Shown piece after piece: positions 5,934-11,671 of a stretch of 11,671 nucleotides of DNA (within the stretch, counting starts at the first letter, position 1; the number at the start of each line of letters is the position of its first letter). Under the pieces are notes generated by a model, which worked only from the letters and a program-made list of their open reading frames with translations, was not told where the DNA came from and made no database searches. The position numbers were made by a program, and so were the translations under genes. This stretch comes from CAYVZU01 sp964455935 (GTDB taxonomy: Bacteria; Fibrobacterota; CAYVZU01), in the NCBI GenBank assembly GCA_964455935.1, contig CAYVZU010000126.1, forward strand, positions 1 through 11,671, written 5' to 3'.

Positions 5934-5967
5934 AATATAGGTTTGTGGCTCACCAGGGTTGTCAACC
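5934..5967 (-). promoter_or_regulatory. Possible promoter with palindromic -35 upstream of the PAP2 gene
   Basis: Read on the - strand, TTGACA (5965-5960) matches the -35 consensus and TATATT (5939-5934) resembles a -10, but the 20-nt spacing is too long for a good sigma-70 promoter. The -35 is inside the 11-bp palindrome GGTTGACAACC (5957-5967), a possible operator. A GTTCA-5-TGAAC palindrome lies downstream at 5916-5930. Evidence is weak. Confidence 0.2.
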
Positions 5968-6011
5968 GGGGTCACCGGCATGCGTGATTGGGTGGCAAGA
6001 ATCGCCTGGGA

Positions 6012-6305
6012 TCAGCAAAAGAAGTGTCGAAAACTCAAGACCGGATGGTACAGAAGCATGCGCGGACCGACATTCCGCATGACCGCGCCAATCCGCGCGC
6101 GAAATGCAGGGCTATAGCAGTGGGTTTGGCATTTCCTGCACGCGGGCTTGCCGTTGCCGTATCGGCAGTGCGCCAATCGAGCCAACGCATAGGCCTGCAG
6201 GTCGGCGCACGCGTGGCAAACCGAGGCGCTCTTTCCGCGATGCATCCGGCAATAGAGCCTGATCATGATCAAGAGGGTCTGTCGTTCTCTGGCCAAACGG
6301 TCCAT
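6012..6305 (-). CDS. YgbA-like 'nitrous oxide-stimulated promoter' family protein
   Basis: The small cysteine-rich protein (97 residues from ATG 6305) fits the YgbA family. It opens MDRLARERQTLLIMIRLYC, then has a C30-x2-C33 pair (VCHACADL), C47 in LAHCRYGNGKPAC, C56-x2-C59 and C63 in CRKCQTHCYSP, and ends with the conserved MRNVGPRMLLYHPVLSFRH. The cysteine pattern suggests metal binding. In enterobacteria ygbA belongs to the nitric-oxide-responsive NsrR regulon; the biochemical role here is inferred only. An in-frame ATG at 6353 would add 16 residues but would then overlap the GTG of the divergent gene. I prefer 6305 because family homology begins there. Neither start has a clear Shine-Dalgarno. 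A long open frame on the other strand over this region has no family resemblance and is treated as a shadow. Confidence 0.8.
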   Translation of the reverse strand: MDRLARERQTLLIMIRLYCRMHRGKSASVCHACADLQAYALARLAHCRYGNGKPACRKCQTHCYSPAFRARIGAVMRNVGPRMLLYHPVLSFRHFFC

Positions 6306-6344
6306 TGGCGGAAGTGGGGCTGTGCGGTTTCTTATTTTCCCGGT

Positions 6345-7007
6345 GTGAAACATAGTGAAAGAAAATTACCGCCGCAAATCCGGCGCGTCCTGGATAAACA
6401 CCACAAAGGCGCTGTCGCGGCCGGGGTCTGCGCGGGTTGCGCCTCGACCTGTTGTAACCGGAGCGGGTTTGCCATCCTGGAAAACGTGATTCTGATTTAC
6501 GGCCTGTATCGGGCAGGGAAGCTGGAACGAAGCGATTTCCGATTCGAGCCGGACTTGAGTTTTGAGGAGTTCGTCTATACCTACTTCGACATATGGCAGC
6601 GCCCCACAAGCCGCGCGCGCAAAGACGATCTGCTGACCTTCCATCCCAAGTGCGTCAGCGCGAACGGATATTTGATCTCCATTCCCGAAACGGCCGACTA
6701 CTGGGACGCGCGCGAACTCCTTTTCAATGCCAATCCCTGGCTGAGCCGGGGCTGCGTTTTCCTGAGCCGGATGACCTCATCCGAGGCGATGCAAAAGGAC
6801 TGGACAACGCGCCGCTGCATTCTGCACGGCCGCCAAAGCCTCACGCATTTGACAAGCAAACCGCTGGATTGCGTATTCCACACCTGCCAAAGCCCCTATC
6901 AACCCAAGATGCCCAAAAGCAGGATCATCGACCAATGGTTTCGGGCTCTGGCCAGGGCATACCCCAACAGCGTGGAACGCTTTCAGACCCGGCTGGCCGG
7001 GAACTGA
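6345..7007 (+). CDS. Cysteine-rich YkgJ-like putative metal-binding protein
   Basis: I recognise this only loosely. Beginning at GTG 6345 the product has 220 residues. A cysteine cluster C29-x2-C32-x3-C36-C37 (GVCAGCASTCCNRSG) near the N-terminus is followed by a helical part (ENVILIYGLYRAG), then FHPKCVS, SRGCVFLS, RRCILHG, and KPLDCVFHTC. The spacing of the later cysteines (GC-FL ... C-LHG ... KP-DC) resembles the YkgJ zinc- or iron-chelating Cys-cluster family, but with a longer insert between the parts. A metal-binding or Fe-S role is therefore an inference. The frame is open further upstream to 5988, but that part is antisense to the YgbA-like gene and shows no family features. No Shine-Dalgarno precedes the GTG. 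The divergent YgbA-like gene is also cysteine-rich. Confidence 0.6.
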   Translation: MKHSERKLPPQIRRVLDKHHKGAVAAGVCAGCASTCCNRSGFAILENVILIYGLYRAGKLERSDFRFEPDLSFEEFVYTYFDIWQRPTSRARKDDLLTFHPKCVSANGYLISIPETADYWDARELLFNANPWLSRGCVFLSRMTSSEAMQKDWTTRRCILHGRQSLTHLTSKPLDCVFHTCQSPYQPKMPKSRIIDQWFRALARAYPNSVERFQTRLAGN

Positions 7008-7039
7008 CGCTCTCCCTAAGAATAATTCGTTACCCGATT

Positions 7040-8467
7040 ATGATCTCCCCTTTGGTCAAGCTACAATCCCGCTGGTTTTCGGAGGGCGGCTACCGGCATG
7101 TGCTGAGGATCGCCATGCCCCTGGTGATGAGCTCGGGCGTTTGGTCGATCCAGCATTTCGTTAACCGGATGTTTTTGTCGTGGTATTCGCCCATGGCCGT
7201 GGCCGCCTCCATGCCCGCGGGTATTCTTCATTGGACAATTCTAAGCATCTTCTGCGGGACCGCCGGCTATGCCAGCACGTTTGTGGCCCAGTATCATGGT
7301 GCCGGGGTGCCTCGCAAAATCGGGCCCTCGGTGTGGCAGGGTGTCTATGTGGCCGTACTGGCCGGCCTGATCATGGCGGCCCTGGTGCCTTTGACGGGCC
7401 GCATTTTTGCGTGGATTGGGCATGAGGCCGCGGTGCAGGCCGACGAGGTGGTCTATTTTCGCATTCTTTGCGTGAGCGCGGCTCCGGCAACGGCTTCGGC
7501 GGCCCTGTCTTGTTTCTTCGCGGGACGCGGCAAGACCTGGCCTGTGCTATGGGTGAATTGTGTTGCCATCGCGGTCAATGTTCTGCTCGATTATGTCTTT
7601 ATCTTTGGCAAAATCGGGTCTCCGGTCATGGGCATCCGCGGCGCGGGCTGGGCCACTGTGCTGTCCAACTCGCTGTCGACCGTTCTCTTTTTTGCGCTCC
7701 TTTGCCGTCCTTGCGACCGCCGAAAATTTCGAACGCTGGACGCGGCCTTCCGGCCCGATCTTTTTCTGCGGCTCATGCGCTTTGGAATTCCCAACGGGAT
7801 CTATATGCTGCTGGATGTGATCGGCTGGACGGTTTTCGTTTTGCTGATCGGACGCTATGGAACCGCCCAGCTGGCTGCGACCAATATCACATTCAACATT
7901 AACTCCCTGGCGTTTATGCCCATGTTCGGCCTTGGCAGCGCGATCCTGGTCCTGGTCGGCCAGAACCAGGGAAAGCTGAACCCGGAAATGGCGAGCAAAT
8001 GCACCATGTCAGGATTCCATTTGGGTTTCGCCTACATGGCCCTGATTGGGCTCGCCTATTTCTTCGCTCCGTGGGTTTTTCTAAAACCGTTCACGTTCCG
8101 AAATCCAGGCTACTTCCTGGAGATCGAGCGGAGCGTAACCGTGTTCCTCCGCTTTGTGGCATTCTATTCGTTATTCGATGTGCTGACCATTGTCTTTGCC
8201 CACGCCATTCGCGGGGCCGGCGATACGCGTTTTGCCATGAAGACCACCGTTGTCCTTAGCTTCGGCCTGTTGATCGTTCCCAGTGTTCTGGTCATCGTCG
8301 TTTGGAAATTGCATCCTTATTTCGCCTGGGTCGTGGCCACCGGCTATCTTTGTGTGTTGGGACTTACATTCCTGTGGCGGTTCCGGAAAGGCCATTGGAA
8401 ATCGATGCGCGTGATTGAAGAAGCGCCGGTGATTATTCTTTCCGGTGAGACGCCCGGCGTGGCATAG
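7040..8467 (+). CDS. MATE-family multidrug/Na+(H+) antiporter, NorM-like
   Basis: MATE transporters export cationic or other small molecules across the inner membrane in exchange for Na+ or H+. From ATG 7040 the protein is 475 residues with about 12 hydrophobic segments arranged as two similar halves. Family-type stretches include RIAMPLVMSSGVWSIQHFVN at the start, NVLLDYVFIFGKIG and MGIRGAGWATVLSNSLS in the first half, and FAHAIRGAGDTRFAMKT in the second. The C-terminal 30 residues are soluble. The frame is open upstream to 6593 within the preceding gene, but that part is not MATE-like, so the ATG at 7040 is chosen although it lacks a recognisable Shine-Dalgarno. It begins 32 nt after the cysteine-rich gene and may share its transcript. 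The substrate cannot be predicted. Confidence 0.92.
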   Translation: MISPLVKLQSRWFSEGGYRHVLRIAMPLVMSSGVWSIQHFVNRMFLSWYSPMAVAASMPAGILHWTILSIFCGTAGYASTFVAQYHGAGVPRKIGPSVWQGVYVAVLAGLIMAALVPLTGRIFAWIGHEAAVQADEVVYFRILCVSAAPATASAALSCFFAGRGKTWPVLWVNCVAIAVNVLLDYVFIFGKIGSPVMGIRGAGWATVLSNSLSTVLFFALLCRPCDRRKFRTLDAAFRPDLFLRLMRFGIPNGIYMLLDVIGWTVFVLLIGRYGTAQLAATNITFNINSLAFMPMFGLGSAILVLVGQNQGKLNPEMASKCTMSGFHLGFAYMALIGLAYFFAPWVFLKPFTFRNPGYFLEIERSVTVFLRFVAFYSLFDVLTIVFAHAIRGAGDTRFAMKTTVVLSFGLLIVPSVLVIVVWKLHPYFAWVVATGYLCVLGLTFLWRFRKGHWKSMRVIEEAPVIILSGETPGVA

Positions 8468-8495
8468 TGGTATCGAATATCGCCTGAGCCTTGAA

Positions 8496-8517
8496 ACCAC
8501 GGAGAACACAGAGAAAA
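8496..8517. repeat. ACCACGGAGAACACAGAG-type dispersed motif
   Basis: The motif ACCACGGAGAACACAGAG plus AAAA lies in the 194-nt gap between the MATE and SixA genes. Near-identical 'ACCACAGAG(A/G)ACACAGAG' tracts occur between genes in many environmental bacterial genomes, from memory. Its function is unknown. Nothing else recognisable is in the gap. Confidence 0.35.
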
Positions 8518-8661
8518 TTTGGAAAGGGTTGGGAACAATAACAGGCAGACAAGAATTTGCCCGGTCGACAATTCTCGAATTTGTTTGGCATCGGCTTGTC
8601 TTGCTGTATCCTCAAGTGATTTGCTGCTTTGAAAGGCAATGGGCGGGAAAAGAAAATTCCA

Positions 8662-9159
8662 ATGAAAATTTACCTGTTGCGCCATGGAATTGCCCAGGAT
8701 ATTTTTGAAGTGCCCACCGATGCTCTTCGCGCCCTGACCCAAAAGGGGATCGCGCGCGCCCGCCATGCGACTCGCGGCCTGGCCGCGATCGGATGCCGGC
8801 CCGCTTGGATTGTGACAAGTCCCTTGGTTCGGGCGAGACAAACGGCCGAAATCGCCGCGAAGATACTGGCGCCCGGCATTGAAATCGAAGAATCGGTTCA
8901 GTTGACGCCCGATACCCCGGTCGAGGAGACGATGGATTGGCTTAAAAATTACTCAGAGGATGACATCCTGCTGACGGGCCACATGCCGCATCTTGCCGGG
9001 CTTGCGACGGTGCTTCTATCGGGCAATGAAGGCGGGTGGATCGACTTTCGCAAATCCGGCGCGTGCGCAATCGGGATTCACGGAAGACCCGGCCCCGGCC
9101 GCGGAATTCTGCACTGGCTGCTCGAACCGGACCACCTGGCGGAGCTTGGCACGGATTAG
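8662..9159 (+). CDS. sixA: SixA-type phosphohistidine phosphatase (histidine phosphatase superfamily)
   Basis: SixA-type enzymes remove phosphate from phosphohistidine, for example from HPt domains of phosphorelays or from PTS proteins. The 165-residue protein has the catalytic RHG at residues 7-9 (KIYLLRHGIAQD), the LTQKGIARARHA segment, SPLVRARQTAEIAAKIL with the phosphate-binding arginines, and the second catalytic histidine H107 in LLTGHMPHLAGLATVLLSG. The compact size and the GHMPHL form match SixA rather than phosphoglycerate mutase. ATG 8662 is chosen because the RHG strand starts there; an in-frame TTG at 8629 would add 11 polar residues. No clear Shine-Dalgarno is seen. Other superfamily activities cannot be excluded. 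There is no kinase or HPt protein beside it to suggest a partner. Confidence 0.85.
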   Translation: MKIYLLRHGIAQDIFEVPTDALRALTQKGIARARHATRGLAAIGCRPAWIVTSPLVRARQTAEIAAKILAPGIEIEESVQLTPDTPVEETMDWLKNYSEDDILLTGHMPHLAGLATVLLSGNEGGWIDFRKSGACAIGIHGRPGPGRGILHWLLEPDHLAELGTD

Positions 9160-9177
9160 CTTGTAATTTTGTAGCCA

Positions 9178-9318
9178 CTCAGCATTCCTCCGCCCTTACC
9201 TTAATCCTCTCTCATCAAGGGAGAGGAAAAACCCCTCGCCCTTCGGTGGGAGAGGGTAGCCCGTCCTCCGTAGCAGACCCACTGAGGAGGGTGGAGGTGA
9301 GGGGGGGGGGGAACTGAG
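9178..9318. repeat. CCTCTCCC/GGGAGAGG mosaic inverted repeat
   Basis: The spacer after sixA is a nested set of inverted repeats. TCCTCTC (9205-9211) pairs with GAGAGGA (9221-9227). CCCTC (9233-9237) pairs with GAGGG (9252-9256). Outer arms CCTCCGCCC (9187-9195) and GGGTGGAGG (9289-9297) pair at 8 of 9, and CTCAG (9178-9182) pairs with CTGAG (9314-9318). It looks like the 'CTCACCCTAACCCTCTCCC ... GGGAGAGGG' intergenic element common in bacterial genomes. It could also terminate sixA transcription. Confidence 0.6.
9301..9311. repeat. Homopolymer run of 11 G
   Basis: There are eleven consecutive G at the right end of the mosaic repeat, 57-75 bp before the two possible starts of the outer-membrane protein gene. 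Such a tract is prone to slippage and to sequencing or assembly length errors. It is not inside a coding region. Confidence 0.95.
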
Positions 9319-9385
9319 CAGTTTCGCAATTTTTGGGAATCCGCTCGCTTGCCTGGCCCTTTTACCCATGAGTATATTGATTTTC

Positions 9386-10327
9386 ATGACCCGACTCTGC
9401 GGCTTGCTGCTAATCTGTGCTCTGGGACCGTCATTTGCCTACGACGGCCCCGGCACCGCGGATTTTCCAGTCCTGCGCCTGAGCTTTGATGCGCGCGCCA
9501 TTGGGATGGCCGAGGCCTTCTCTTCGGTGGCCGAGGGCGCTTCTGCCTTGCGCTGGAACCCCGCCGGACTGGCCGAGACGCAGGGCCGCGAAATGCTTCT
9601 TGGGTATCGAAGCCTTCCCCTGGATGTTCATGGCGGCGTACCCGCGTTTGCCCGGCGCATGGGCGACTACGGCGTGGCCATTTCGGCCGAGTATCTGAAT
9701 TACGGCGAGATCGACAGCATTGGGGAAACAGGGATTATGGACTCCGCTTCATCCCGAACCCCATACAGTTTTGTGGCCACGGCCGGGCTCGGCCGCCGGA
9801 TCAACAAGAAGCTTTCGGTTGGAATGGCGGTTCGCGGCGTTTACGAGAAGCTCGACGGGGGCATCGGCTCCAAGGGACTTGGCCTGGACCTGGGCGTGCG
9901 CTATCTGCCGGATTTCCGGCGTACATCCCTGGCGTTCGTGGTCCAAAACCTGGGATACAATACTACATCGGAGACCTTTTCGCTGCCGATCGTGTTCCGG
10001 CTGGGCGCCAGCTCTATTTTTGCGCGGTTTCCCAAGACCCGTTTTGGGCTGGACGTTGTCAAGCCCGTCGAGGATGTCTTCGATTACCGCATCGGCCTTG
10101 ATTATCACCACAGCCGCGCTCTTTCCATTCGGGCCGGCTACTCGATTACGCAGCCCGAACTGGAAAGGCTGCTGGCGAATTCGGACGACGATTCGGGCCC
10201 GGACCGGCTGCAATCCTGGTCCGTGGGTGCCGGATATAAGATGCCGCGGCTCACGGTCGATTATGCGCTCCAGAGCTGGAACGTGTTTGGACTGACGCAC
10301 GCGGTCTCGCTCGTTTTTCCCCTTTAA
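9386..10327 (+). CDS. PorV/PorQ-like (UPF0164) outer-membrane beta-barrel protein
   Basis: From ATG 9386 the product is 313 residues with a clear signal peptide, MTRLCGLLLICALG then PSFA, cleaved near residue 18. The mature start has the PorV/PorQ/UPF0164 signature: GTADFPVLRLSFDARAIGMAEAF, then SSVAEGASALRWNPAGLAE with N58-P-A-G. The rest alternates polar and hydrophobic residues with many Gly and Tyr, as in a 14-stranded FadL-like barrel. It ends in HAVSLVFPL, close to a terminal beta-signal. In Bacteroidota PorV serves type 9 secretion, but relatives are widespread and their function is mostly unknown; no T9SS gene is here. An ATG at 9368 is the other possible start, but it puts hydrophobic residues before the basic n-region. 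No Shine-Dalgarno is evident. It is followed 8 nt later by the protease gene. Confidence 0.82.
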   Translation: MTRLCGLLLICALGPSFAYDGPGTADFPVLRLSFDARAIGMAEAFSSVAEGASALRWNPAGLAETQGREMLLGYRSLPLDVHGGVPAFARRMGDYGVAISAEYLNYGEIDSIGETGIMDSASSRTPYSFVATAGLGRRINKKLSVGMAVRGVYEKLDGGIGSKGLGLDLGVRYLPDFRRTSLAFVVQNLGYNTTSETFSLPIVFRLGASSIFARFPKTRFGLDVVKPVEDVFDYRIGLDYHHSRALSIRAGYSITQPELERLLANSDDDSGPDRLQSWSVGAGYKMPRLTVDYALQSWNVFGLTHAVSLVFPL

Positions 10328-10335
10328 CCTGGACC

Positions 10336-11241
10336 ATGGACGAGAACCACGGCGACAGCGGTCTCCTGCGCCGCCTGGATCGAAGCATCGCATACGGCCT
10401 TTTGCGCCCGTCCGCCCGGCCCCGTTCCGCGCCCAAATCCCGCCCCTGGCTGCCCCCTCTGTTGTTGGGGCTCACGATTCTTTCCACCATCTGGGCCGGC
10501 GCCTCGATGTTCAACTCCATTCGGCTTGGCGCTGTTTTTTCGGCAACCCTCCTCTGTATTCTGGGCCTGCATGAGACCGGGCATTTTCTGGCGGCCCGCC
10601 GCTGGGGCGTTCCGTCCTCGCTTCCCTATTTCATCCCTTTTCCCTTGAGCCTTGTTGGGACCATGGGCGCGGTGATTCGCCTGCGAGGCCCCATCCCAAG
10701 CCGAAGAGCGCTCTTCGATATTGGCGCGGCCGGTCCGTTGGCGGGATGGATTCTGTCGGTCGCGGCGATCGGGATTGGCTACATGCAGGCGGAGACGGTC
10801 CTCCGTTCGCAGCCCCCGGATGCCGTTTCGCTCGAGTTTGGCTCATCGCTCCTGATGACGGCCGTCGAACGGCTTCGCTGGGGCCCCGATGTTGTTGTGC
10901 TGCTCAATCCGTTTCTCTACGCCGGTTGGATCGGTATGCTGGTGACCGCCCTCAATCTGATGCCGATTGGCCAGCTCGACGGCGGCCATGTTCTCTACGC
11001 CCTTTTCCCGCGGGCCCAGGCACTGGTGGGCCGGTTGTTCTTTCTAGCATTGATCGTCCTGTCATTCTTTTGGGAGGGATGGGCGATCTGGGCGGTTCTT
11101 TCCCTGATTATTGGGGTAGCTCATCCTCCGGTTTACGATTACCAGCCGCTCTCACCCCGGCGCCGCGTGACGGGCTATCTTATGATTGCGATATTTCTGA
11201 CTACATTTATTCCAATTCCGGTTCGAATAACGGGAGGTTGA
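10336..11241 (+). CDS. Site-2 protease family (M50) membrane metalloprotease
   Basis: This is an intramembrane zinc protease of 301 residues. The zinc site HExxH is H79-E-T-G-H83 in LGLHETGHFLAARRWG. The third ligand is D215 in the LDG motif NLMPIGQLDGGHVLYAL. Between them lies PYFIPFPLSLVGTMGAVIRLRGPIPSRRALFDIGAAGPLAG, typical of the EGY/Rv-type branch of M50 without a PDZ domain. About eight hydrophobic segments are visible, and the first 35 residues are basic and soluble. HPPVYDY near the end is also common in this branch. Its substrate is unknown; neighbours give no anti-sigma factor. It starts 8 nt after the barrel gene, and its stop at 11239-11241 directly precedes the next ATG, so the three form a likely operon. 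Confidence 0.9.
   Translation: MDENHGDSGLLRRLDRSIAYGLLRPSARPRSAPKSRPWLPPLLLGLTILSTIWAGASMFNSIRLGAVFSATLLCILGLHETGHFLAARRWGVPSSLPYFIPFPLSLVGTMGAVIRLRGPIPSRRALFDIGAAGPLAGWILSVAAIGIGYMQAETVLRSQPPDAVSLEFGSSLLMTAVERLRWGPDVVVLLNPFLYAGWIGMLVTALNLMPIGQLDGGHVLYALFPRAQALVGRLFFLALIVLSFFWEGWAIWAVLSLIIGVAHPPVYDYQPLSPRRRVTGYLMIAIFLTTFIPIPVRITGG
11232..11237 (+). promoter_or_regulatory. Shine-Dalgarno for the last gene
   Basis: GGGAGG lies inside the end of the protease gene, 4 nt before ATG 11242. It fixes the start of the symporter-like gene. Confidence 0.7.
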
Positions 11242-11671
11242 ATGATCGGGTTCATAAAACGAAACTGGTTTCTGTTGGGGCTCCTGGCGGCTTTGGCCCT
11301 GGCCATTTTGTTTCCGCCGCTTGGCAAAATTCTGAATCCGGCCAAATTCACCACCAATGGCTCGGTGGTCCTGATCTTCTTTCTGTCCGGATTTTCGCTT
11401 TCATCCGAGGCCGTTTTGCGCGGCGTGCGGCAGGTGAAGCTCCACCTCTTCATTCAAGCGTTCTGCTTTGTGCTGATCCCTTTGTATTTTGTCTGCACGT
11501 CCGCGGCGCTGAAAAACGTGCTCGATCCCCGGCTGCTGATCGGCATCTATGCGCTTTCGTGCCTGCCCATCACGATTTCGACTTCCGTGGTTTTCACGCA
11601 GATCACGGGCGGCAACGTGGCCGGCGCCGTATTCAACTCGTCATTGGCCAATCTGGCGGGCATCATCATTT
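11242..11671 (+). CDS. SBF/bile acid:sodium symporter-like transporter, 3' partial
   Basis: The gene runs off the right edge; 143 codons are visible. The protein begins MIGFIKRNWFLLGLLAALA and has hydrophobic segments at about 8-28, 44-60, 73-90 and 97-115. The segments FFLSGFSLSSEAVLRGVRQ and LSCLPITISTSVVFTQITGG, followed by GAVFNSSLANLAGIII, match the SBF-like branch (YfeH/RCH1 type) of the bile acid:sodium symporter superfamily. Members of this branch move organic anions or ions with Na+; the substrate is unknown. It starts immediately after the protease stop with a good GGGAGG, so it is translationally linked to that gene. Confidence 0.82.
   Translation, partial: MIGFIKRNWFLLGLLAALALAILFPPLGKILNPAKFTTNGSVVLIFFLSGFSLSSEAVLRGVRQVKLHLFIQAFCFVLIPLYFVCTSAALKNVLDPRLLIGIYALSCLPITISTSVVFTQITGGNVAGAVFNSSLANLAGIII

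Noticed and set aside
5988..6344. The open frame on the + strand continues about 119 codons upstream of the cysteine-rich protein's chosen start.
   Set aside because: It is antisense to the YgbA-like gene, its translation shows no family pattern, and homology-like features begin only after 6345.
6593..7039. The open frame upstream of the MATE start.
   Set aside because: It is a different reading of the cysteine-rich gene; its translation is rich in Arg and Pro and not membrane-like.
9196..9387. A small - strand open frame over the mosaic repeat.
   Set aside because: It is a translated repeat of Pro and Ser runs, including the G11 tract; not a protein gene.

Overview
The window is high-GC bacterial DNA with compact genes. 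The left half is a molybdenum (or tungsten) cofactor assembly operon. The right half is a set of envelope, transport and small cysteine-rich genes. The organism cannot be named from the sequence. FdhD beside a full Moco gene set, a PorV/UPF0164-type outer-membrane protein, and intergenic repeats of the kind seen in environmental anaerobes point to a Gram-negative, probably anaerobic, uncultured lineage. Desulfobacterota-like or PVC/Lentisphaerota-like are guesses only.

Positions 1-5006, + strand: mobA (5' end outside the window), fdhD, moeA, moaA, moaC, a MOSC-domain gene and mogA. Together they cover GTP cyclisation (MoaA, MoaC), adenylation and metal insertion (MogA, MoeA), nucleotide attachment (MobA), sulfur delivery to formate dehydrogenase (FdhD), and a MOSC protein that may handle sulfur or cofactor. 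No moaD, moaE or moeB is present, so the MPT synthase genes must lie elsewhere. Spacing is tight: mobA/fdhD overlap by 23 nt, moaA/moaC are 1 nt apart, and MOSC/mogA overlap by 29 nt. The main break is a 169-bp, MITE-like imperfect palindrome with perfect 11-bp terminal inverted repeats. It lies exactly between the moaC stop and the MOSC start, and its right repeat carries the MOSC Shine-Dalgarno. MoaA is unusually short but keeps both Fe-S triads, the GTP-binding arginines and the terminal GG.

Positions 5007-6353, - strand apart from spacers: a CTACAGG-type inverted repeat in the convergent gap, a secreted PAP2 phosphatase, and a small YgbA-like ('nitrous oxide-stimulated promoter' family) cysteine-rich protein upstream of it.

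Positions 6345-9159, + strand: a cysteine-rich YkgJ-like protein divergent from the YgbA-like gene, a MATE transporter, and a SixA-type histidine phosphatase. Positions 9160-9385 hold a repeat-rich spacer with an 11-G run. Positions 9386-11671, + strand: a PorV/UPF0164-like outer-membrane barrel, a site-2 protease (M50), and the start of an SBF/bile-acid-symporter-like transporter that runs off the right edge.

There is no gene-free stretch longer than about 230 bases, and I see no rRNA, tRNA, CRISPR or phage gene. The items most worth following up are the 169-bp element and its likely effect on translation of MOSC/mogA, the compact MoaA, and the divergent pair of cysteine-rich genes.
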